Shown here: piece by piece, positions 17,308-27,112 of the stretch
How positions within the stretch are numbered: the stretch's first letter is position 1
How the letters are laid out: each line of letters starts with the position of its first letter
Notes under the pieces: model-generated
What the model was told of the DNA's origin: nothing
Databases searched by the model: none
Seen by the model: the letters and a program-made list of their open reading frames with translations, nothing else
Translations under genes and position numbers: made by a program
NCBI GenBank assembly: GCA_027459575.1
Contig: DAIDIB010000004.1
Coordinates: 1 to 41,175, forward strand
Length of the DNA stretch: 41,175 bases
Origin: Gammaproteobacteria bacterium
Lineage (GTDB): Bacteria; Pseudomonadota; Gammaproteobacteria; DSM-16500
Reading direction: 5' to 3'

Positions 17308-18069
17308 TTGAACATAACGCATACAATGCTAAGACTTGGCACCGGCAAACGCTGGGCGGGATGGTTTGTTCATGCCTTTACCGCGAGTGGTGCCTGTTTT
17401 GGCTTGTTGTCCTTGTATGCCATTTATCAACACGATTTACTGCTCGCGCTCTGGTTCATGAGCGCCGCCATCGTCATCGACGCGGTGGATGGCATGTTTG
17501 CCCGCATGCTGCAAATTAAAAAGGTCGTGCCGGAAATTGACGGCGCGCTGCTCGATAACATCGTTGATTTTGTTAATTATACGATCGTGCCCTGTTTTTT
17601 CCTCATGGTAACCGACCTGCTACCGGCAGAATGCCGTATGGTCAGCGTCATGGCGATCGTTTTTGCGTCCGCCTATCAATTCACGCAAATCGATGCCAAA
17701 ACCTCCGACCATTTCTTTAAAGGTTTCCCAAGCTACTGGAACATCGCGGTCTTTTATCTGTTCTTCTGGCAAATGAGCAGCGTGACCAATGCCCTGATTC
17801 TTGCCTTGCTCACCGTGCTGAGTTTCGTGCCCATTAAATATGTGTATCCCTCACGCATGGATTACCTCACAGATAACGACATGCTGCGCGCCAGCATGAT
17901 CGTGCTTACTCTGTTTTGGGGTATCGCGACGATTGGCTTGCTATGGATGTATCCCGCGTCAAATCCCTTCTTGGTGGCTATCTCCGTTGGTTATATCCTC
18001 GTGTATATCGGTATCAGTTTTTATCGCACCTGGGCACCGCTGCCATCACCTGAACTGGCGCCAGAATGA
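17308..18069 (+). CDS. pcs: Phosphatidylcholine synthase-like CDP-alcohol phosphatidyltransferase (TTG start)
   Basis: WFVHAFTASGACFGLLSL; DAVDGMFARMLQIKKVVPEIDGALLDNIVDFVNY (CDP-alcohol phosphotransferase motif); AAGGAG upstream. Confidence 0.85.
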   Translation: MNITHTMLRLGTGKRWAGWFVHAFTASGACFGLLSLYAIYQHDLLLALWFMSAAIVIDAVDGMFARMLQIKKVVPEIDGALLDNIVDFVNYTIVPCFFLMVTDLLPAECRMVSVMAIVFASAYQFTQIDAKTSDHFFKGFPSYWNIAVFYLFFWQMSSVTNALILALLTVLSFVPIKYVYPSRMDYLTDNDMLRASMIVLTLFWGIATIGLLWMYPASNPFLVAISVGYILVYIGISFYRTWAPLPSPELAPE

Positions 18070-18998
18070 AACGCGAGCGTATTCTGGTAACAGGGGGCGC
18101 TGGGTTTATCGGCTCACACACCGTTGACTTATTATTAGCGCAGGGCAAACAAGTCGTCGTGCTGGATAATCTTTCCAGTGGTCGCCTTGATAATTTAAAC
18201 CTGACTCACCCTGGGCTGGAATTTGTTGAAGGCGATGTGCTCGAATATCCGCTGGTGGTTGATCTGTTAAAAGGCTGTGACGCGGTGCTGCATCTGGCCG
18301 CGATTGCTTCCGTGCCGCAATCTATCGAAGAGCCCATTTATACTTTTCAGGTCAATACGCAAGGGTTCTTGCACGTGCTGGAAGCAGTGCGTCATGCTGG
18401 ACGTTCGCTGCGACTGGTGTACGCGTCCAGCGCGGCCGTGTATGGTGATGCGGCGGTGCTACCTTGTGATGATACTTCACCGCTGCCGGGTGAGTTGTTG
18501 TCGCCCTATGCGTTGCAGAAAAAACACGATGAAGATTACGCCGAATTGTACGCCCGTTTGCATGGCATCAAAAGTCTGGGACTGCGTTACTTTAATGTCT
18601 ATGGGCTGCGTCAACTACCGGATTCGCCCTATTCAGGCGTGATCACCCGTTTTCTGGATGCTTACAAAAAAGACAGCGAACTCACTATTTTTGGCGATGG
18701 CCAGCAATCGCGTGATTTTATTCATGTGAAGGATGTGGCTAAAGCGAATGTGTTGGCGTTGGACAGTGATTATGCCGGTGTGATGAATGTTGCCTTGGGC
18801 AAGGCGCAGACTTTGCTGCAACTCATTGAATATATGGAAGCGGCTGGTGCGCGTCCGGCGAAGCGCAATATTAGGCCTGCCCGCGCGGGCGATATCAAGG
18901 TATCTTTTGCTGCGGTCACAACCCTTGCGGAACAGCTGCGATTCCAGCCAGAAATTCCCCTGCGAGAGGGTATCCGCGAGCTGTTGAATTCTATATAA
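18066..18998 (+). CDS. NAD-dependent epimerase/dehydratase (UDP-glucose 4-epimerase-like)
   Basis: ILVTGGAGFIGSHTVDLLL; YASSAAVYG; YALQKKHDE; RYFNVYG. Confidence 0.92.
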   Translation: MKRERILVTGGAGFIGSHTVDLLLAQGKQVVVLDNLSSGRLDNLNLTHPGLEFVEGDVLEYPLVVDLLKGCDAVLHLAAIASVPQSIEEPIYTFQVNTQGFLHVLEAVRHAGRSLRLVYASSAAVYGDAAVLPCDDTSPLPGELLSPYALQKKHDEDYAELYARLHGIKSLGLRYFNVYGLRQLPDSPYSGVITRFLDAYKKDSELTIFGDGQQSRDFIHVKDVAKANVLALDSDYAGVMNVALGKAQTLLQLIEYMEAAGARPAKRNIRPARAGDIKVSFAAVTTLAEQLRFQPEIPLREGIRELLNSI

Positions 18999-19007
18999 TC
19001 ACCCATC

Positions 19008-19199
19008 ATGAAAAATGAAACCGGCAAACAAGCGTGTACCAAGCGGCACTATGAAGTCACTAGCGGTGATCTTCCGCTCTCATGCCCCCCGCGGGATGAG
19101 CGAGTATGGGATGCGCATCCGCGTGTCTATCTGCCAATCGAAGAAACCGGACAAGTGCGCTGTCCTTACTGTGATGCTACTTATACCTTAATTCTATGA
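19008..19199 (+). CDS. Zinc-finger domain protein (zf-CHCC)
   Basis: SCPPRDERVWDAHPRVYLPIEETGQVRCPYCDATYTL. Confidence 0.85.
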   Translation: MKNETGKQACTKRHYEVTSGDLPLSCPPRDERVWDAHPRVYLPIEETGQVRCPYCDATYTLIL

Positions 19200-20209
19200 A
19201 CAAAATTCTGATTATCGGACCTTCCTGGGTTGGCGACATGGTCATGGCGCAGAGTTTGTTTAGACTCATCAAGCAACAAACGCCAGATGCTATCATTGAT
19301 GTACTCGCGCCCGCCTGGACCTTTTCATTGCTGCGCCGCATGCCAGAAGTGAGCGATGCTATTGAAATGCCTATCGCGCACGGCGAGCTGAAACTCAAGC
19401 AGCGTTATCAATTGGCGAAGTCGCTGCGCGCGCGTGGTTACACGCAAGCGATCGTGCTGCCTAACTCCTTCAAGTCCGCGCTGATTCCGTGGCTCGCGAA
19501 TATTCCTCGCCGTACCGGCTGGCTGGGCGAGTGCCGCTACATTTTGCTAAATGATTATCGCAAGCTGGATACCAAGCACTACCCTTTGATGGTGCAACAA
19601 TATCTGGCGCTAGGCTTGCCCGCAGGCGCGCCCTTGCCAGCGAATTATCCATTACCCAAATTCAGTATTTCCTCTGAGGCGCAGCAGGCAGTGTTAGTGA
19701 AACACAAACCGCTCTGGCGCGGTAAGCCGGTGCTGGCGATTTGTGGTGGTGCGGAGTTTGGTCCTTCCAAACGCTGGCCGGAAGAATACTTCGCCGAAGT
19801 GGCGAATAAAAAAATCGCGGAAGGCTGGGATGTGTGGCTGTTTGGCTCTCCCAAAGACCGGCCGGTAACAGAAAAAATTAACGCGTTGACCGACAATCGC
19901 TGTGAAAATATTTCAGGCCGTACCGAACTCGCGGAGACTATCGATCTGGTGTCGCTGGTATCGGGGGTGGTGACCAATGATTCGGGCTTGATGCATGTCG
20001 CCTGTGCCATGGATAAACCTGTCATCGCCATTTATGGCTCTACTAGTCCCGCTTTCACGCCGCCCCTCGCGGCTACCGCGCAAGTATTGAAGCTGGAGCT
20101 GGATTGTCAGCCATGTTTCAAGCGCGACTGCCCGCTCAAACATCATCGCTGTATGCGTGATCTGCTCCCCGCTCAGGTGTTGAACGCCATGTCGGGCTGG
20201 GGGGCTTAA
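19196..20209 (+). CDS. waaF: Lipopolysaccharide heptosyltransferase II
   Basis: ILIIGPSWVGDMVMAQSLFRLIK; GAEFGPSKRWP; DSGLMHVACAMDKPVIAIYGSTSPAFTPP. Confidence 0.92.
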   Translation: MNKILIIGPSWVGDMVMAQSLFRLIKQQTPDAIIDVLAPAWTFSLLRRMPEVSDAIEMPIAHGELKLKQRYQLAKSLRARGYTQAIVLPNSFKSALIPWLANIPRRTGWLGECRYILLNDYRKLDTKHYPLMVQQYLALGLPAGAPLPANYPLPKFSISSEAQQAVLVKHKPLWRGKPVLAICGGAEFGPSKRWPEEYFAEVANKKIAEGWDVWLFGSPKDRPVTEKINALTDNRCENISGRTELAETIDLVSLVSGVVTNDSGLMHVACAMDKPVIAIYGSTSPAFTPPLAATAQVLKLELDCQPCFKRDCPLKHHRCMRDLLPAQVLNAMSGWGA

Positions 20210-20211
20210 GC

Positions 20212-21228
20212 ATGCGTGTACTACTTGTTAAAACCTCTTCGATGGGCGATGTGATTCATACCTTACCTGCGTTGACTGACGCGGCGAATGCGATTCCTGG
20301 TATACGCTTCGACTGGATGGTCGAGCCTTCTTTTGCCGAGATTCCTGTCTGGCACCCGCAAGTTGAACGTGTGATCCCCGTGCCGCTTCGACGCTGGCGT
20401 AAAGAAATTTTTGCCGCCCGCACGCGTAACGAATGGCGCGAGCTGCGTACCAGGTTGCGCGAGGTCAAATACGACATGATTCTGGACGCGCAAGGCTTAG
20501 TGAAAAGCGCATTGCTCGCTTGTACCGCGCAGGGCACCCGTGTGGGACTGGATTGGGGTTCAGCGCGTGAGTCGCTGGCATCGCTTGTCTACCAGCGTAA
20601 ATGTACTGTTAACTTTTATCAGCATGCCGTTGTGCGCATGCGGGAATTATTTAGCAAGGCGCTGGGTTATTCGTTGCCGGCTACAGCGCCGGTATTTGGT
20701 TTGCATCTGGATCGTTTCAGGCAGTTCGCGCCGCCAGAAAAATATGTGGTGTTTTTACATGGCACGACTTGGGCTTCCAAGCAGTGGCCAGAAAGTTATT
20801 GGCAGCAGCTTGCTAAAATCGTTAGTCAGCAGGGTTATCGTATTCGCATCAGCGGTGGTAATCCGGCGGAAGTGGCGCGTGCGGAGCGCATTGCCTCCGC
20901 GTGTCCCGAGAACGTGGATGTGATGCCTTATCTGAGTATCGCGGAAATGGCGGCGATGTTAGCTAACGCAGAGGCAGCTATCGCGGTGGACACGGGCTTT
21001 GGTCATCTTGCCGCGGCCATGGGTGTGACTACAGTTTCCATTTACGGCTCGACCAACCCTGATTACACCAGCGCGATTGGTGACCGCTCCGTGCATCTGG
21101 CGGCTGATTTTGCCTGCGCGCCGTGCCTGTCACGCGAATGCACTTTCCGGCAACCTTCCGAGGTCACGCCTGCTTGCTACATCCGTATCCCGCCTGCGAA
21201 GGTGTGGGAAACGGTGTTGTCACTGTAG
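20212..21228 (+). CDS. waaC: Lipopolysaccharide heptosyltransferase I; TAG stop lies in a REP foot (GTAG)
   Basis: MRVLLVKTSSMGDVIHTLPALTDA; FLHGTTWASKQWPESYW; VDTGFGHLAAAMGV. Confidence 0.92.
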   Translation: MRVLLVKTSSMGDVIHTLPALTDAANAIPGIRFDWMVEPSFAEIPVWHPQVERVIPVPLRRWRKEIFAARTRNEWRELRTRLREVKYDMILDAQGLVKSALLACTAQGTRVGLDWGSARESLASLVYQRKCTVNFYQHAVVRMRELFSKALGYSLPATAPVFGLHLDRFRQFAPPEKYVVFLHGTTWASKQWPESYWQQLAKIVSQQGYRIRISGGNPAEVARAERIASACPENVDVMPYLSIAEMAAMLANAEAAIAVDTGFGHLAAAMGVTTVSIYGSTNPDYTSAIGDRSVHLAADFACAPCLSRECTFRQPSEVTPACYIRIPPAKVWETVLSL

Positions 21229-21253
21229 CCCGGGTGTGTTTTTTGCACCCGGG
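21225..21253 (+). repeat. REP-like hairpin GTAG-CCCGGGTGT-GTTTTTT-GCACCCGGG
   Basis: Inverted repeat directly read; same foot as six others in window. Confidence 0.85.
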
Positions 21254-21263
21254 AACGGTGCTT

Positions 21264-22019
21264 TTAACAGTCCTTCATCGACGCGTCACATTTTCTTTCC
21301 GCGCAACCGCCGTCATCCACATCTGCGCCGCCGACGTTGCGCATGGCCATGTGCTTCCTGTCCTGGCACTTATCGGTATAGGAGGGATAAGAGGTAATCT
21401 GCACCCGGTTGTTTTCGCGGATGCCTCTGTTGGTTAGCGTGGAGGAAATGGGGAACATGTCACCATAGCCCACGTAGGTGAGTTTGCGCATCTCGTTGTT
21501 GCGGTATTTGAACTGGTTGATGCCGGCGTTCCACAAATAGGACGAGACTTTCTGCGCGCGTTTTTCCGAGAGATGCTGCTCCCACTTGCTCTTGTAGAAG
21601 CCGCTGGTGTCGCCAGAAATAATAATATTATTATCCGGATAGCGTTGCAGCACGGCCGCCGCGCTGTCCAGAATGGCGGGCGCTTGTGAGGTGAATTCAT
21701 CAGTATTTGGCTCAAAAAGCTGGTCGCCAGGAATGTAGATGCCGACCATGTCGCCGACGCGGTAGACCTTGCCGCCATTCAGCATGATGCCGCCGGAGTC
21801 GAAGCGCAGCGTCGAAACGTAGTAGCCGATCGCGCCGCCCGCGATGCCCGCGCCCACCATCAGCGGTTTTGATCCGCCGAACAGCGCCACGCCGCCGGCG
21901 CCCGCGCCCGCGCCGATCACGGTGCTGGTCGCGCTGCCCGTCGGGTGGTTGGTGTTGCATCCGGTAAGTAAAAACACGGTAAAAATGAGTAAAACGCTTA
22001 TCACACTTTTCCTGTTCAT
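21264..22019 (-). CDS. OmpA-like lipoprotein with glycine-zipper N-terminal region
   Basis: Lipobox LLTGC; GAGAGAGGVALFGG...GAGIAGGAIGYY; OmpA-like HLSEKRAQKVSSYLWNAGI; Cys-rich C-terminus. Confidence 0.75.
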   Translation of the reverse strand: MNRKSVISVLLIFTVFLLTGCNTNHPTGSATSTVIGAGAGAGGVALFGGSKPLMVGAGIAGGAIGYYVSTLRFDSGGIMLNGGKVYRVGDMVGIYIPGDQLFEPNTDEFTSQAPAILDSAAAVLQRYPDNNIIISGDTSGFYKSKWEQHLSEKRAQKVSSYLWNAGINQFKYRNNEMRKLTYVGYGDMFPISSTLTNRGIRENNRVQITSYPSYTDKCQDRKHMAMRNVGGADVDDGGCAERKCDASMKDC

Positions 22020-22183
22020 GGCTCTGTTTCCTTGTCGCGTTGTCCTCAGTATACAGGGATCGCGCGCGCAAAAAAATTCGTCTTGAAAAAAATTACGTGA
22101 GATCGCAAAAGATAATAGAAAAAAAATTTTTAATTGAGTAGTATTAAATTTACAGGAAACAAATTTCTTCCTGAGGGGAGCGA

Positions 22184-23935
22184 ATGGGTCCAGACACAGA
22201 GCGGTATGTAGGCACAGCTATGTACTCCAGTCACTACACAGGGTGGCAGCTCATAAAGTCTTACTGGCAGTCAGACCAGCGTGCCCTTGCCTACCTCTTT
22301 TTTAGCATCGTGATGGTGATGACCGTTTCGCTGGTCGGTCTCGATGTCGTCTTTAACTACTGGTACAACTACTTCTACGACGCGCTGCAGGCTTATGACC
22401 AGCATGGGGCGATTCGTTTGCTGATCGTGTTCTTTGTCATCGCCGCCTTCTACATCGTGCTCGCCGTCTACCGTTATTATGTGTCGCAGATTTTCGGTTT
22501 GCGCTGGCGACGCTGGCTCACGGAAAAATTTGTCGACCGCTGGTTGCAGCGTCGCAGCTACTACCTGCTGGAAAATTTCGACGAGAAGACAGACAACCCA
22601 GATCAGCGTATTCAGGAAGACGTTGGCTCCTTAATTAATTTTTCTATTGATTTATCAATGGGGTTGATCGGCGCCATCACCACCTTCCTCGCTTTCATCT
22701 ATATTCTGTGGTCGTTATCGGGTGAGTTAAGCATTCCGTTTGGCCGTTTTGGCACCTTGCATATCCCGGGTTATCTGGTGTGGGTCGGCGTCATTTACGC
22801 TTTCATCGGTACGCTCCTGACGATCAAGATCGGTCGACCGCTGGTGGCGTTGAACTTCGAGCAGCAACGTCGTGAGGCGACTTTCCGTTTCTCGGCGGTG
22901 GAGTTGCGTACGCACGCGGAGCATGTCGCGCTGTATCGTGGTGAGGAGCATCAGAAGAGTATTCTTAACCGACTGTTCGGCCGGGTGCTGGATAACTGGT
23001 TTATGATTATCGTCAGGCAGAAGACGCTGCTCTGGTTTACCGCGGGGTACAACCAGGCGTCGGTGCTGTTGCCTTTGCTGGTGGCGTTGCCTAACTACTT
23101 CGACAAGGTGTTCTTACTGGGTGGGTTGATTCAAAGCCTGCAGGCCTTTGGTCGGGTGCAGGATTCGCTCTCATTTCTGGTGAACTCTTACCCGCGTATC
23201 GCGGAGTGGCAGGCGGTGGCGCAGCGATTAACGACTTTTGTGAATCACATGAGTGAGGCGGAAGAGAAAGCGGTGGGGGAAAATCACCTCAAGGTGAAGA
23301 AGCAGGTTGAGGACTCTATTATTGTTAAAGATGTCTCGATCAGAACGCCGCGTAAGGAACCGTTGCTGCAGGGTATTAATGCTTCTTTCGTGCATGGCAA
23401 TCACTATCTGATTCAGGGTCGGTCGGGTATTGGTAAAAGTACCTTTGTACGCACCATCGCGGGGATTTGGCCATATGCCGCGGGCGAGATGATCTTTCCT
23501 GAGAAGCAACAAGTCATGTTTTTGCCGCAGCGTCCTTATATGCCTATTGGTACCTTGGCGGAAGCGATGCTGTTTCCGGATCATGTGCAGCCGGAGCATA
23601 AGGAACAGCTGGAGCAGGTTTTGAAGGATTGCAGGCTGGAAGGGTTGATTCCGCGCTTGTATGAAGTCGCGCCGTGGGCGGAGCAACTCTCGCCGGGTGA
23701 ACAACAACGCATCGCATTCGCGCGTGTCTTTTTGCATAAGCCGGATTGGGTGTTTATGGATGAGAGCACGTCGATGGTGGATCTGGGTACCGAGGCTTTC
23801 CTGTATCAGCAGATGAAAACCTTACTTCCTAATTGCTCCATTGTTAGTGTGGGGCATCGTTCTAGTCTTAACGATCATCATACGCATATCATCGACATGG
23901 AAAAGTTCAGTACTCAGCGTTCGTTGGGCATGTAA
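22184..23935 (+). CDS. SbmA/YddA-like ABC transporter (fused permease/ATPase)
   Basis: Six-TM domain; IQGRSGIGKSTFVRTIAGIWP Walker A; LSPGEQQRIAFARVFLHKPDWVFMDES. Confidence 0.9.
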   Translation: MGPDTERYVGTAMYSSHYTGWQLIKSYWQSDQRALAYLFFSIVMVMTVSLVGLDVVFNYWYNYFYDALQAYDQHGAIRLLIVFFVIAAFYIVLAVYRYYVSQIFGLRWRRWLTEKFVDRWLQRRSYYLLENFDEKTDNPDQRIQEDVGSLINFSIDLSMGLIGAITTFLAFIYILWSLSGELSIPFGRFGTLHIPGYLVWVGVIYAFIGTLLTIKIGRPLVALNFEQQRREATFRFSAVELRTHAEHVALYRGEEHQKSILNRLFGRVLDNWFMIIVRQKTLLWFTAGYNQASVLLPLLVALPNYFDKVFLLGGLIQSLQAFGRVQDSLSFLVNSYPRIAEWQAVAQRLTTFVNHMSEAEEKAVGENHLKVKKQVEDSIIVKDVSIRTPRKEPLLQGINASFVHGNHYLIQGRSGIGKSTFVRTIAGIWPYAAGEMIFPEKQQVMFLPQRPYMPIGTLAEAMLFPDHVQPEHKEQLEQVLKDCRLEGLIPRLYEVAPWAEQLSPGEQQRIAFARVFLHKPDWVFMDESTSMVDLGTEAFLYQQMKTLLPNCSIVSVGHRSSLNDHHTHIIDMEKFSTQRSLGM

Positions 23936-23990
23936 TTGTCTGTCATCCTCATGTGGCTTCTGGCGTTATCTGTCATCCCGCGGACTTGGC

Positions 23991-24028
23991 GTAGCCCGGA
24001 TTAAATATGCTTTTTAATTTAATCCGGG
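23991..24028 (+). repeat. REP-like hairpin GTAG-CCCGGATTAAAT-ATGCTTTTTA-ATTTAATCCGGG
   Basis: 12-bp perfect stem. Confidence 0.85.
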
Positions 24029-24075
24029 GAGTTGGGATCTGGTTCTTGCCTACTCCATCGGTGATACGGTAACAA

Positions 24076-24140
24076 CGGACCGGTAGGTCTGTTTTTTTTC
24101 TCGCTTCGCTGCGAAAAAGAAACAGAAACCTCCCGGTCCG
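24076..24140 (-). repeat. ~65-nt hairpin repeat copy 2
   Basis: CGGACCGGTAGGTCTGTTTTTTTTCTCGCTTCGCTGCGAAAAAGAAACAGAAACCTCCCGGTCCG. Confidence 0.9.
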
Positions 24141-24179
24141 CCGTTCAATAGTCGCCGCTATCGCGTGTAGCTTGGGTTG

Positions 24180-25682
24180 TTATAATACTGGGGTGCTTAT
24201 AATACTTGGTTCGGCTTTTACCGATACTATGGCTGATTCTGCTGCGAAAAACCTCGGTGAATGCGTCGGCAATTTCTGCCAGCTTCGTCTTATCTGATCT
24301 GAAACACGTAATACCTCACCAATGCGTTGTCTACCTTTAAGAGAAGTATTACGCGTGATGTGAAAATTGCGATGTATACTTTTCTCATAGCTTTCGGACA
24401 TGAGAGGAGAGATGGTTTCAAGTTTATGAAGAAATTCGCAGATGACGTTAAAGAGTTGTTCGGTGGTCTCTTTTGACAACACCGTGCGTCTGCTTTGGCT
24501 GGTTGCTTCTTCTGATTCGGCATGCGGCATAAGGTGCTTGCTGATGGTGATTGTGAGGCTAAGCAGGAAGATGATAAGCGGGCTTTCATACGCCATATTT
24601 AATTTCAATAAAGTGTATAGAGATCGATAAAAAGAGTGTTCCATGTCAATCAGGGTGTTGGCGACATTACTAATGGCTTCAATTTCACTGGTTTCGAGAT
24701 TATTTGTCGCCACATATTGTTTGATTATGTCACTGAGACTCACAAACGTTTTGCGATGGGAGTCGGGAATCGCGGATGCGGCGAAAGCATGATAAAAGTC
24801 ATGCCAGGTGAAATGGTACCAGTGGGCAGTAAAACCGTCTGCGTTATCAGGTAATTTAACTTTAGGAAAATGTAGCGCCATATCGCGTGAGGCGGTGAGA
24901 CCGTTTTGTCGAATGTCTTCGAGTGTGGACAAGCCAATCACCGGATTGATGCGCACAGCTTGTTTGCTAAACTTTGTATCGAGATATAATTGCATGATGC
25001 CTAAGGAAGGCACTATGCTGGTTAGTGTTGGTTTGGGCGCCGAAGCAATCAGTGGCGCCTGGCTGAGTAAGCGGAGTGCCCGATATAGAATTTGTGATCG
25101 ACCCAGAGGGGTAAAATTAAATGTAGTCAGTTTATCTGTTACGTTAGCGACTTCAGGCGACGAGAGCAAAAGCAAATCTATTGTTTCATCATGTGCAAAA
25201 ATAATTTGTTGTGATTTGGGTAATCTGGTTAGCTCTTCAAAAAACTGATCAAGTTGAGCATCTGTTAGTTGTGAGCTGAAATTAGTTCTAAGCGTTAATG
25301 GATCATCGCCAGGTTGTAGAGCAAAGCTAGACATGGCGGGTCGTAAAGTCGCGACAACAAATCTTTTAAAATTGGGATGATCGGGGGTGAGGGGTTGCAA
25401 GATGTCGCCGTGTAATTGGCGCGCTGACCAGTAATTTAATAAAGTGGAGATTGCTTCCAATGAGATGCGTTGGTTCTGATATGCCAATAGAGCGATGTAT
25501 GGCATATTGGGATCGCGAATGCTGCTATCTGTCCAGCAACCTTCATTCACCGCTTTAACTAACTGATCGGCTGAAGCCTCAGCGTTTTCAAGTTTGCTAA
25601 GTTCCAGATCAATAGCCGCTGCATCCTCGTCATCAATACGACGAGTCAGCTCTAAATCGCGATTTAGGCGTTGGCTAACCAT
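24180..25682 (-). CDS. Hypothetical protein (~500 aa), no family recognised
   Basis: Long ORF; start set at MVSQRLNRDLELTRR (GAGG upstream). Confidence 0.75.
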   Translation of the reverse strand: MVSQRLNRDLELTRRIDDEDAAAIDLELSKLENAEASADQLVKAVNEGCWTDSSIRDPNMPYIALLAYQNQRISLEAISTLLNYWSARQLHGDILQPLTPDHPNFKRFVVATLRPAMSSFALQPGDDPLTLRTNFSSQLTDAQLDQFFEELTRLPKSQQIIFAHDETIDLLLLSSPEVANVTDKLTTFNFTPLGRSQILYRALRLLSQAPLIASAPKPTLTSIVPSLGIMQLYLDTKFSKQAVRINPVIGLSTLEDIRQNGLTASRDMALHFPKVKLPDNADGFTAHWYHFTWHDFYHAFAASAIPDSHRKTFVSLSDIIKQYVATNNLETSEIEAISNVANTLIDMEHSFYRSLYTLLKLNMAYESPLIIFLLSLTITISKHLMPHAESEEATSQSRRTVLSKETTEQLFNVICEFLHKLETISPLMSESYEKSIHRNFHITRNTSLKGRQRIGEVLRVSDQIRRSWQKLPTHSPRFFAAESAIVSVKAEPSIISTPVL

Positions 25683-25796
25683 TTGAAAAACCTCGGTTTT
25701 TGTGTAGTGATATCTTGAATATTTTATAGTGTATAGATGATACCATACGCCCATTAATTGTCAATAAAATGTACAGATTGAGAATATTCCGATCTC

Positions 25797-25835
25797 TATA
25801 TCACATAGTTATATGTGATATAACATTATGTGATA
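25797..25835. promoter_or_regulatory. Operator-like inverted repeat TATATCACATA-gtta-TATGTGATATA plus third half-site TATGTGATA (25827-25835)
   Basis: Perfect 11-bp arms in the divergent intergenic region upstream of the desaturase. Confidence 0.6.
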
Positions 25836-25872
25836 AATATTGAGTCAAGTATATTCGCCTACCACCTATCAA

Positions 25873-25884
25873 TGGAGTACTCCA
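25873..25884. promoter_or_regulatory. 12-bp palindrome TGGAGTACTCCA in the desaturase promoter region
   Basis: Perfect palindrome just upstream of a TGCTATTATAGTG promoter-like sequence. Confidence 0.4.
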
Positions 25885-25928
25885 ATTTGCTATTATAGTG
25901 TCTATAAAATTTTGCGAGGTTGTGCGCG

Positions 25929-27104
25929 ATGTTATATGGTTTACTGGATTTGCCGTGGTGGGGTTATATCGTTGCTTTAATGGTACTGACTCAATTAACC
26001 ATTTTCTCTGTTACGCTTTATTTGCACCGTTGCCAGGCGCATCGGGCGCTGGAATTGCATCCTATTGTTAGTCACTTTTTCCGTTTCTGGCTGTGGCTGA
26101 CGACGGGCATGGTTACTAAAGAATGGGCGGCCATTCATCGCAAGCATCACGCTAAAGTTGAGACGGATGAAGATCCGCATAGTCCGGTCGCTAAAGGTAT
26201 TAAGGAAGTATTTTTCCGTGGCGCGGAGCTTTATCAGGCGGAAGCGAAAGTTAAAGAAACCATGGAACGTTATGGTGAAGGTACGCCGGATGACTGGATG
26301 GAGCGTAATGTTTATACCAAATATAGCACGATGGGTGTGGTGACGATGTTGCTGGTGGATGTCGCTTTGTTCGGCTTGGTGGGTGTGTCTATCTGGGCGC
26401 TGCAAATGGCGTGGATTCCTTTTTTCGCGGCGGGTGTGGTGAATGGTATTGGTCACTACTGGGGTTATCGTAATTACGAATCTAAAGATGCCTCGCGTAA
26501 TGTGTTTCCGATAGGCTTTTTTATTGGTGGTGAAGAGTTGCATAACAACCATCATGCTTACGCGACGTCGGCGAAGTTTTCGATTAAGTGGTGGGAATTT
26601 GATATTGGCTGGATGGTGATTAAGATATTAAGCTTCTTTAGACTTGCGACACCAAAACGCGTGGCGCCTACCTTGACTATGTTGCCAGGCAAAACCCACA
26701 TTGACCTTGATACTTTAAAAGCGCTGATTACCTATCGGTTACAAGTGATGGCGCGGTATACGCGTGAAGTGGTTCTGCCAGCGTTGAAGGAAGAACGTGC
26801 ACGTGCCGGAGCAGCAGGCAAAACATTGTTGAGTCGCGCCAAAACCGCGATGATTCGTGATGATTTGTTGATGAAGCCTGCGCATAAGCATTCACTCGCT
26901 GCTGTTCTGGAAAATTTTCATTCTCTGCGAACGATTCATCAGTATCGTCTTAAGTTGCAGGAAATCTGGAATCGCCGTGCGGCGAGTCAGAAGGAATTGT
27001 TAGAAGCGTTGCAGGAATGGTGTAAGCAGGCGGAAGCGACGGGTATTGTCGCATTGAAGAATTTCTCGCTGCGGTTAAAGACGTACGTACCGCAGAGGGT
27101 TTGA
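25929..27104 (+). CDS. Acyl-CoA/acyl-lipid desaturase (membrane fatty acid desaturase)
   Basis: Histidine boxes HRCQAHRA, HRKHHA, HNNHHA; ATG at 25929 with GAGG upstream. Confidence 0.92.
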   Translation: MLYGLLDLPWWGYIVALMVLTQLTIFSVTLYLHRCQAHRALELHPIVSHFFRFWLWLTTGMVTKEWAAIHRKHHAKVETDEDPHSPVAKGIKEVFFRGAELYQAEAKVKETMERYGEGTPDDWMERNVYTKYSTMGVVTMLLVDVALFGLVGVSIWALQMAWIPFFAAGVVNGIGHYWGYRNYESKDASRNVFPIGFFIGGEELHNNHHAYATSAKFSIKWWEFDIGWMVIKILSFFRLATPKRVAPTLTMLPGKTHIDLDTLKALITYRLQVMARYTREVVLPALKEERARAGAAGKTLLSRAKTAMIRDDLLMKPAHKHSLAAVLENFHSLRTIHQYRLKLQEIWNRRAASQKELLEALQEWCKQAEATGIVALKNFSLRLKTYVPQRV

Positions 27105-27112
27105 TGTTCTCC

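Noticed and set aside
23936-24180. Transposon or IS element in the repeat-rich intergenic region
   Set aside because: No transposase ORF; only short hairpin repeats and GTCATCC-like fragments.
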